Part shown: one piece after another, positions 1 through 5,797 of the stretch
Numbering within the stretch: position 1 is the stretch's first letter
Layout of the letters: every line of letters starts with the position of its first letter
DNA from: Chrysochromulina tobinii
Taxonomy: Eukaryota; Haptophyta; Prymnesiales; Chrysochromulinaceae
DNA length: 13,771 nt
Assembly: GCA_001275005.1 (NCBI GenBank)
Contig: JWZX01000771.1
Coordinates: 1 to 13,771 of the forward strand
Direction: 5' to 3'
Position numbers and translations under genes: made by a program
Notes under the pieces: model-generated
What the model was told of the DNA's origin: nothing
The model's input: only the letters and a program-made list of their open reading frames with translations
The model's database searches: none

Positions 1-2667
1 TCGGCACTCATGTTGGCAAAGGCGGCCTGCTCGCGGGGGCGTTAAGGCGGGGGGGGATAAGGCAGGGGGGGCGGTAAGGCGGGGGTGGCGGTAAGGCGGG
101 GATGGCGGTAAGGCGGGGGAGGCGGTAAGGCGGGGGGGCGGTAAGGCGGCTCGGGGCTGGTGGTCCGACGAGTACAGACAATCCATCAGAGGGGCATCAA
201 AGGCCATGAGAGGCCCATCAGAGGTGCATCAAATGCCCATTAGGAGGCAATCAGAGGTGCATCAAATGCCCATTAGAAACAATCAGAGGTGCATCAAAGG
301 CCATGAGAGGCCCATCAGAGGTGCATCAAATGCCCATTAGGAGGCAATCAGAGGGGCATCAAATGCCCATTAGGAGGCAATCAGAGGTGCATCAAATGCC
401 CATTAGGAGGCAATCAGAGGTGCATCAAATGCCCATAAGGAGGCAATCAGAGGTGCTCGCCTGCTCCGTCTCGCTCATGCTCTCGAACAGCTTGCGCTGC
501 GCCGCGGGCAGCGCCGCCGCGAGCGCCGCCGCTTCTTCGGGATCCAGAGGTTCGAAACCTTGCTGGTCGCCGCCGCCCTTGCCGCCGCCCTTGCCGCCCT
601 TGCCGCCCTTCTTGCCGCCTGGACTGTTCTTGCCACCGCCGGGACTGTCCTTGTCTCCAAACCCGCCGCCACCGCCGCGCGCACCGGGCGTCAGGGGCCC
701 CCCAGTGATCCCGCACATGAGGGCATTCACCTCCTGCTCGGTCGCCTTGAGCTGTGCCTCCGCCTCCATCTTCTCCTCGGCCATCTGACGCATCGCCGCA
801 TCCTTCTCCTCAAGCATACGCTTCATGTTCTCCATTTGGGCAGCGAGTAAGTCTATGCCGCTCTGTCCCTTGCCCTTCTTCTTCTTGCCATCGGGGCCGA
901 CGCCGAGAAGCTCCTGCGCCTCGGCTTCGGCCATCCCCGCCTCGAAGGCGTCGGCCACCTGCCGTCATGGGTCATCAGGGGTCATCAGGGGTCATCAGGG
1001 GTCATCAGGGGTCATCAGGGGCCATCAGGGGCCATCAGCGATCCTCAATCGTCATCAGTGGCCATCAGTGGCCATCAGTGGCTACCAAAGGCATCGCACC
1101 TGGCCCTTGAGCAGATCGCATTCTCGCTCGAGCTCCTTTACGCGCAGATCTGCGGTCGCGAGCTTGCGCCCGTGGATTGCCCGCAGCATCTTGAGGCGCA
1201 CCTGATGAGGGAGGCAATCATGTGTCATCAATCATCAATAGTCAACAGTGGATCGCTCGCAGCATCTTGAGGCGCACCATGCCCGCCCGGAGGGCATCCA
1301 GTTTCGCCTGGGCGCTCTCCACCTCGGCCTGCAAGCCCTTCGCACGCGCCGCCTCTGAGTCCGCTCTCGTCGCGCAAGCTCGTAGCTCCTCGGTCGTCTT
1401 GCGTAGCTCCATGCGTACCTCCTTCTCGGTGCGCACGCACAGCTGCGTAAACTTGCGTAGGCGCTGCAGCAGCTCGCCGCGCTCGGCGCAGTGGTTGGCG
1501 ACCTGGAGGACGGCCTCGGCAAACGTGGTGTCGTGCACCTGACACAGATGGTCCCAGCCACCCTGCTGCTGCGCGAGGAGAGAGTCGAGTAGCTCCCCCA
1601 AACGTACCTGTAGGGGAGGGCCGATCGGGGCCAGTCAGCGCACAGCAGTGGCACTCCGCGCAGCACTCCGCGCAGCACTCGGCACTCACCGCCTCGGATC
1701 GTGTCGAGGGGACATGGGCGGGTACGGTGCGCCCTCCTCCCGCCCGGCTGCTCGACTGGCTGGCGAGGCTCATCGGCGGCGGCGGCAGCGTCGTCGCACT
1801 CAGCAGCTGCTGCTGACGCAGGGCAAACTCATCCGCTAGGGCCACGCCTGTCGGCCTGCTTGCCACAGTACCCGCGCCCGACATGGCGCCCGTTGGAGCT
1901 GCAACCGCCCACGAGACGCCGCCGCCCGCGCCATCGCCGCTGGTGCCGGGTCGGCGTGTCCGGGAGACGCGCAGCCCTTCGACGTCGGCCATCGTGTACG
2001 GCGCGGTCGGAATCTCGCCCAGTGTCCGTCGCAACGCATCCTCGCGCTGCTCTGCAAAGCTCCGCAGCGGCAGACGCTCGCGATGCATGGCGGTCACGGC
2101 GCGCTCGAGCAAGCCGTCGACCATCGAGAGCGGAGCGCGCGGCGAGTTCTTGAGTATGGGGCTCGACTTGGACGATTGCAGCGGCTGCCCCGTCCGCGGC
2201 AATTCGATGGCCAACGGGAGCGGGGTCGGGCTTGCGGTGAGCGAGCGCGATGCAAGCGAGCGAGAGTCGAGTTCGGACGCCGCGTCCACGAGCTCGATGA
2301 CGCCCTCGCGTGCGAGCTCGCGGTGCAGGCGCAGCAGGGGCTTGAGCTGGACGGCGGACGACTTCAGCAACGAGTCCGAGGCCGACGTGCCTGTGCGCGC
2401 CGGGTCGGTAACGCCGACGACCGCGCCGGTGTCGGGGCGCCCCTGGCCAATAATGCGGGCGGGCGGGAGGCGCTTGGCGCTCGAGGTGAGTCCCAAGGCC
2501 GCAGACTCGCGCCGCGTCGCTTCCTCGAGCTTGGCGCGCGTCGCCGCCAGCGTCATCGGCGGCGTGCCAATGCTGGTGAAGCCACAAGCGCACGTCGAGC
2601 GCTCCTTCGAGGTGCGTCGCAAAGTATGATTTGAAACTGTCTGGAAGCATTTGATGAGGGGATTCAT
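1..2667 (-). CDS. Axonemal dynein light chain domain protein (p28/DNALI1- or AXDND1-like), spliced, 3' end outside window
   Basis: Modelled exons (minus strand): 2667-1690, 1607-1278, 1201-1100, 958-461 and 26-1 (continues outside). All junctions are phase 0, giving at least 644 residues. Exon 1 (326 aa) is Ser/Ala/Arg-rich with helical patches. The join of exons 1 and 2 creates STRSEAVRLGELLD, followed by QVANHCAERGELLQRLR (CAERG at about residues 366-370). This lines up with the STR...LQEQLD and INCAERGLLLLRVRDE blocks of the p28 inner-arm dynein light chain family (Ax_dynein_light domain), which supports the splice. Exons 2-4 continue as coiled coil; late exon 4 is a Gly/Lys/Pro low-complexity tail. 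p28 proteins are about 260 aa, so this longer protein is closer in design to AXDND1. Expected role: axonemal inner-arm dynein or its assembly. Without the last splice, exon 4 reads through to a stop at 425-427. The start is uncertain: ATG 2667 lies in a hairpin stem, and ATG 2556 is an alternative. Confidence 0.75.
34..150. repeat. G-rich tandem array, unit about 17 bp (ggcggtaaggcggggg)
   Basis: Six to seven imperfect copies of a GGCGGTAAGGCGGGGG-like unit on the plus strand; every copy keeps TAAGGC or a close variant and runs of four to eight G. On the sense (minus) strand of the surrounding gene it is C-rich and lies just upstream of the proposed acceptor of intron 4. The regularly spaced G-runs could form G-quadruplexes on the plus strand. 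Confidence 0.85.
194..454. repeat. 32/33-bp minisatellite built from three 11-bp subunits
   Basis: Eight units begin at about 194, 226, 259, 291, 323, 356, 389 and 422. The main 33-bp type divides into gtgcatcaaat, gcccattagga and ggcaatcagag, which are themselves related 11-mers. The units at 194 and 291 are a 32-bp variant containing ggccatgagaggcccatc, so there is a higher-order pattern. It lies in proposed intron 4 and just enters the readthrough end of exon 4. Confidence 0.9.
959..1099 (-). other. Intron 3, made almost entirely of 10-bp repeats
   Basis: A 141-nt GT-AG intron: donor GGCCAG|GTGCGA, acceptor ATGACGGCAG|GTGGCC. CAGGTG is present at both junctions. Removing it joins exon 3 (34 codons, coiled-coil-like) to exon 4 (166 codons, coiled coil) in frame. 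Nearly the whole interior is a 10-bp tandem array. Confidence 0.75.
967..1080. repeat. 10-bp minisatellite (gtcatcaggg / gccatcagtg)
   Basis: Eleven units in strict 10-bp register from 971: five gtcatcaggg, then gccatcaggg, gccatcagcg, one degenerate unit, gtcatcagtg and two gccatcagtg. It fills intron 3 of the dynein light chain domain gene and shares its CATCA core with the arrays in introns 2 and 4. Confidence 0.95.
1172..1277. repeat. 30-bp direct repeat spanning the intron 2 / exon 3 boundary
   Basis: Copies at 1172-1201 (first 30 nt of exon 3) and 1248-1277 (first 30 nt of intron 2) differ at two positions and are exactly 76 bp apart, the length of the intron. Between them lie 46 bp of CATCA-core repeats, including ggaggcaatca, an 11-mer also found in the 33-bp minisatellite of intron 4. 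Confidence 0.9.
1202..1277 (-). other. Intron 2, bordered by a 30-bp copy of the next exon's start
   Basis: A 76-nt GT-AG intron: donor GGCATG|GTGCGC, acceptor CTCATCAG|GTGCGC. Its first 30 nt (1248-1277) match the first 30 nt of exon 3 (1172-1201) at 28 of 30 positions, and the offset equals the intron length. The other 46 nt consist of short CATCA/CAATCA-type repeats. Reading through the intron gives a TGA stop soon after the duplicated part (close to position 1240), so splicing is needed to reach exons 3 and 4. Confidence 0.75.
1608..1689 (-). other. Intron 1 of the axonemal dynein light chain domain gene
   Basis: An 82-nt GT-AG intron. On the minus strand the donor is GCG|GTGAGT and the acceptor is CCCTCCCCTACAG|GTACG with a good pyrimidine tract. 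Both flanks are phase 0, and splicing restores the conserved p28-family alignment across the junction. Unlike the other three introns of this gene, it contains no CATCA-core repeats; a short GCGGAGTGCT duplication is present near its donor. Confidence 0.8.
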
Positions 2668-2670
2668 CAA
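2651..2670. other. Inverted repeat over the proposed start codon of gene 1
   Basis: A perfect 7-bp stem, ttgatga / tcatcaa, with a 6-nt ggggat loop; it can be extended by a T-G wobble and an A-T pair. The ATG at 2667-2665 of the dynein light chain domain gene sits inside the stem. Fourteen nucleotides or so upstream on the minus strand is an acceptor-like TTTTCCCACAG, so the hairpin lies in the short gap between gene 2 and gene 1. Confidence 0.6.
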
Positions 2671-2694
2671 GTTCCTGTGGGAAAATTTGCTACG

Positions 2695-4089
2695 CTACGA
2701 TCCTTTCCTAACCAAAGGCACCGGAGCGCGTCGAGTCCACACCGAGAGCCATCCGAGCGGCGGCTCGTCGAATGGTTGGCGGCGGTATGCGTCCGTCCAC
2801 TCGAATCGGAACGCTTCGAGGCGCTCGAGCCGCAGCTCCGTCCCGTCAAAGGCCGCCTGCACCTCTGCGCGCGTGAGGCGCTCCGGCCCCCTCTCGACGG
2901 GCTCGTCCGCATTGCCCGTCAGCATCAATAGCGTGCCGCCCGGTCGCAGGAGGGATTCATAAGCGAGCGCCGCGGCAACTCGGTCCACCTTTCGAACGCA
3001 ATGGAATGTTTGCACATCGAGTGCGAAGTCAAAGGCCATGCCACCGCCGTCCGAGGGCGCAATCTCAACGGGCATACCGCCGCCGCCTCCGTCGCAGCGC
3101 TTCGTCAACTTCGTCGATTCCCGTGCCGTCGTGCCGATTCCCTTGCCGTATGCGCCCACGACAGCGCGCATGGAGAGGATGTCGGCAACGACCGCGTGGG
3201 CGTTCGTCAACTTGGCGAGAGAGAGAGCGGCGTTCGTGGCGGTCACCGCGGCCGCGACGACGTCGATCCCGAGCGCGAAGGCCGAGGCACGGGCGAGTGC
3301 GCACAGGTTCTCGCCAGTACCGCATCCGAGCTCGACGCAACGCGCCGTCGTGGGCAGTCGCCCTTGATGAATCCATGTGAGCAGCTCGGGTGTGGCGGAC
3401 TTGGAGCGCCACGGCAGCGCTTCAATCGGTGGGGGCCTGTCGGGGACCGACTCCAAGTGTGGCCGAAAGAGGCCCGAGTAGAAGGCCTCCCACTTGCCGC
3501 GCCGCTGCCAAGTCTGATCCTCTGGTCCGGGCATACGAACACTCTCCGGATCGGGCTCGTCGCCCAGCAGGCCGTGGCGCTGCGCGAAGCAGCAGAGCTG
3601 AGTGCGGAAGCTCTCGTTTTCGAGCACGACGCCGCGGGCGAGCTTGCAGCGTCGAACGGCCTCAACGATGGGCAGCCGCTCGTGCAACATCAACATCGCC
3701 GTGGCGAGCAAGCCGCTCCTGTCGATGCCATCATGACAGTGAATCAGGCAGCGGCCACCGGCGTCACGCGCCCCAGAGACGTACTCGGAGGCCGCTTCCA
3801 CGTGCGGCAGCAAGTCGTCACCGGCCGGATCGAGGGCTGCAATGTGGTGGTAGACGATGCCCGCCGCCTCGAGCTGCTCTTTGGAAAGGCTCGAATCCGT
3901 GGCCAAGCAGAGCACGTGAGTCACCGCGTTCTGCCGCAGCGCAGCCAGGTCGTGCGCGCTCTCCTTGTCGCCAAGGAGCAGATGCGGCAGAATGCAGACC
4001 GGAAGAGGAGGTGGCCGAATATCCCACTGGGTGATGCGCTCGAGAGCAACCAGCCATGGCTCCATGGCCTGGATGGTGCACACATTCAT
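2695..4089 (-). CDS. Dual-specificity phosphatase / SAM-dependent methyltransferase fusion protein
   Basis: One uninterrupted frame of 464 aa from ATG 4089. Residues about 25-165 form a dual-specificity phosphatase domain: a LGDKESAHD start strand, VTHVLCLA, an upstream acidic segment (LDPAGDD) that could supply the general acid, and the catalytic P-loop HCHDGIDRSG (Cys118, Arg124, matching HCX5R) followed by LLATAMLM, the AYLM-like helix. After a linker, residues about 195-450 are a class I methyltransferase: KWEAFYSG, LPWRS, motif I VELGCGTGENL (about 252-262), GID, VADI, FDFALDVQTFHCV, LLRPGGTLLML, and a C-terminal GWLSVWTRR. This matches small-molecule/TPMT-like methyltransferases with a D..FH motif. 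A Gly-rich insertion lies before FDFALD. Substrates are unknown. Presumed soluble; no signal peptide or membrane segment is seen. Confidence 0.9.
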   Translation of the reverse strand: MNVCTIQAMEPWLVALERITQWDIRPPPLPVCILPHLLLGDKESAHDLAALRQNAVTHVLCLATDSSLSKEQLEAAGIVYHHIAALDPAGDDLLPHVEAASEYVSGARDAGGRCLIHCHDGIDRSGLLATAMLMLHERLPIVEAVRRCKLARGVVLENESFRTQLCCFAQRHGLLGDEPDPESVRMPGPEDQTWQRRGKWEAFYSGLFRPHLESVPDRPPPIEALPWRSKSATPELLTWIHQGRLPTTARCVELGCGTGENLCALARASAFALGIDVVAAAVTATNAALSLAKLTNAHAVVADILSMRAVVGAYGKGIGTTARESTKLTKRCDGGGGGMPVEIAPSDGGGMAFDFALDVQTFHCVRKVDRVAAALAYESLLRPGGTLLMLTGNADEPVERGPERLTRAEVQAAFDGTELRLERLEAFRFEWTDAYRRQPFDEPPLGWLSVWTRRAPVPLVRKGS

Positions 4090-4273
4090 GTCGTGGGACA
4101 GGTACAAGTATGAAGGTCCATCCCCCCCGCACCCCAACTCCTGCGTTATGGGCGGCGCCGAGGGACACGGAGTGTTTTATTGCTAGTCACCGCCCTTACC
4201 ACTCTCGACAACTCTGAAGTTTCCTGACTTCTGGTTCGTCGATCCGTCCCGCACTTGTGTCGGCCGCACCACG
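4090..4273. promoter_or_regulatory. Divergent intergenic region, candidate bidirectional promoter
   Basis: These 184 bp separate the ATG of the phosphatase-methyltransferase gene (minus) from the ATG of the F-box/LRR-like gene (plus), so both promoters and 5' leaders must fit here or overlap the genes. The only AT-rich spot is tgttttattg at about 4173-4182; a C-run lies near 4122. No defined TATA box or known operator was recognised. Confidence 0.4.
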
Positions 4274-5332
4274 ATGGAGTCCCCTTTCGATCGCCTGGCC
4301 GCCGACGAGATCCACCAGATCCTGACGCTAACTGGCATGACGGGGCTTTGCGTCGTCCTGCCACGCGTGTCGAAGGAGATGAAAGCCCATGCCGCCGCCG
4401 CGCTCAGCAGCATGGAGCACATTGACATTTCACCATACGAGTATTTTTCGCATCCTAGCCGCCCGGCTCATTTCACCACCCGGTCGGCGGTGAAACGCCG
4501 CTGTGTGCCAGCCTCTCAGATCCCGTTTTTCACCTTCGATGAGGACAACTTGTGGGCCACTAACCCATGGAGTCATGGTGGAATGGGCTACTCGAAGGAC
4601 GCTATCGAAGCAGCCGCGAAGATGACCGTGTTTGTGGACAACTTCAAGCTGGTCCTGTCAAAGACAACGGCACTGAAATCGATGTTCCTAGTGGCGACTT
4701 TCTTTTTTCCGATGGACGATTACGGGAGCGAGACAGTGCCTCTCCCTGCCTTCTCGCTTGCAACTGTTGCCTCTACTCTGCGAACGCTCTCGGTCCGCGT
4801 CAAGCCCTCATCGCAGACACTGCTCGACATTGTCTCATCTTGCCCGGGGCTGGAGGAGCTCTCGTGGAGACTCCTGGGGGGACATGACCGACATGACCAG
4901 CACGAATGCGAGTACTCGCATCTGGTCCTGAATAAATCTATGGTTGCCGCACTCAAACACGCGAAGACGGCTTGTCCAAACCTCACCAAGCTCCCCATGT
5001 TGGAGGCTTGCCTATCTGGTCCTGACGGGTGGCAAACTTGGAGGCGCAGCTCAATCGAGGAAGTGCGCGCCTTCTTTGCTTTGCTCCGGTCGTGGCCGAA
5101 CCTCGAGTACGCCGCCATCGACCTGGTGTACTCGGAGAAGGTCATCACCGAAGCCAAAGCCTTTGCCGGCGCACCGGGAGATTTCAAGGGGATTCTTTAC
5201 ATCCTGGTGATGGACATCGACAACAAGGATTTCGCTAAGAACAAGTTCACTCAGGACGAGGACGGGCGAAATTTTTTCGATCTGGTCAACGAGCCGCAGC
5301 TCAAGGTGCGCGTCGAGCCGATGTACATTTGA
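4274..5332 (+). CDS. F-box/LRR-like protein
   Basis: A 352-aa intronless frame beginning at an ATG. Residues about 5-50 (FDRLAADEIHQILTL, then LPRVSKEM) have the helix-helix layout and the late VSKEM of an F-box, but degenerate. The rest has leucine-rich-repeat-like strands: VASTLRTLSVRV (about 165-176), SCPGLEELSW (about 189-198), CPNLTKLPML and SWPNLEYAAIDLV. CPNL/CPGL/WPNL repeats are typical of F-box LRR and plant FBD-like substrate receptors. Expected role, if the family call holds: substrate adaptor of an SCF ubiquitin ligase in cytosol or nucleus. A WSHGGMGYS stretch and an Asp/Lys-rich C-terminus are unplaced. It is divergent from gene 2; the downstream ankyrin-RING gene is another possible ubiquitin-system member but is not linked by operon logic. 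The coding call is firm, the F-box assignment moderate. Confidence 0.75.
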   Translation: MESPFDRLAADEIHQILTLTGMTGLCVVLPRVSKEMKAHAAAALSSMEHIDISPYEYFSHPSRPAHFTTRSAVKRRCVPASQIPFFTFDEDNLWATNPWSHGGMGYSKDAIEAAAKMTVFVDNFKLVLSKTTALKSMFLVATFFFPMDDYGSETVPLPAFSLATVASTLRTLSVRVKPSSQTLLDIVSSCPGLEELSWRLLGGHDRHDQHECEYSHLVLNKSMVAALKHAKTACPNLTKLPMLEACLSGPDGWQTWRRSSIEEVRAFFALLRSWPNLEYAAIDLVYSEKVITEAKAFAGAPGDFKGILYILVMDIDNKDFAKNKFTQDEDGRNFFDLVNEPQLKVRVEPMYI

Positions 5333-5797
5333 ACGAGACCGGTACAGAGAACTCACTGTACTGACAACGCTCATCACGTGGACGCGGTAGTCCCAAGGTA
5401 CCAGTACCCATCACACGACCCCTCAAGGGTCACGAGTCAGGGCGAGGACGGGTGCCGGACCTGCCTGAGGACTGGCGGCGTGTCGCATCTCCGTCTGAGA
5501 GTGGGGATGCAGGCCAGCCTGAGGACCGACGCATCCCCGTCTCAGGATTACGCTGCGCCGGCATCGTGGTCGATTCGACGTCCTCGGTGGATGAAGAATG
5601 ATCTTTGAAGAACGTGTTTCTTGTGAATTTTTCTGACACCCGGGGGCGGCGAGCATCACCAAACACTGTCACCCATCAGTCGAGAACGATCAGGGAGAGA
5701 CACCACATAATATAACAGAGAGAGGCACTGGCTTGTTGCTAGCGCTACATGTAGATGTACCACTCCGTAGTCTTGAGACTCTCGATTTACGAAGCAT
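5333..5797. other. Intergenic region between genes 3 and 4
   Basis: Contains the 5340-5363 hairpin, then a degenerate duplication (gcctgagga...gcatctccgtct at 5463-5499 and gcctgagga...gcatccccgtct at 5517-5547). Within it gcatctcc (5485-5492) can pair with ggggatgc (5503-5510). From about 5580 the DNA becomes AT-rich, fitting 3' UTR plus promoter of gene 4. No frame with coding character and no tRNA-like fold were seen. Confidence 0.6.
5340..5363 (+). other. Hairpin just after the F-box/LRR-like stop codon
   Basis: An inverted repeat cggtacag / ctgtactg (one G-U pair) with an 8-nt loop, starting 7 nt after the stop codon at 5330-5332. It would lie in the 3' UTR. Its size does not match the histone 3' stem-loop, and no function is assigned. 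Confidence 0.4.

Larger units (their letters stand above)
27..460 (-). other. Probable GC-AG intron 4 carrying two repeat arrays
   Basis: A proposed 434-nt intron: donor GAGCAG|GCGAGC (GC type), acceptor CGCGAGCAG|GCCGCC. Both sides are phase 0. GAGCAGGC is directly repeated at the two junctions. The interior holds a 33-bp minisatellite and a C-rich (minus strand) array that would serve as pyrimidine tract. The next exon starts AAFANMSA. The alternative is no intron and a stop at 425-427, adding about 11 residues encoded by the repeat unit. Confidence 0.55.

Noticed and set aside
194-454. CRISPR-like appearance of the 33-bp repeat
   Set aside because: Copies are directly adjacent with no unique spacers, and the host is eukaryotic.
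303-788. Plus-strand frame with MPIRRQSEVHQ repeats
   Set aside because: It is a translation of the 33-bp minisatellite followed by the antisense of exon 4; the repeat length being a multiple of three keeps it open.
959-1099. C/D box snoRNA in intron 3 (TGATGA and CTGA motifs)
   Set aside because: The motifs recur every 10 bp as part of the repeat, without a terminal stem or guide-length spacing.
1883-2629. 248-aa plus-strand frame opposite exon 1 of gene 1
   Set aside because: Antisense shadow of GC-rich coding DNA; no recognisable domain, while the minus frame joins to a conserved domain.
1829-2650. 273-aa minus-strand frame overlapping exon 1 of gene 1
   Set aside because: Its first 40 residues look protein-like, but the rest is an Arg/Ala shadow and it does not lead into the dynein light chain domain; kept only as a possibility in the junction finding.
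3001-4113. 370-aa plus-strand frame opposite the phosphatase-methyltransferase gene
   Set aside because: The minus strand carries clear catalytic motifs; the plus frame is Arg/Gln-rich with none.
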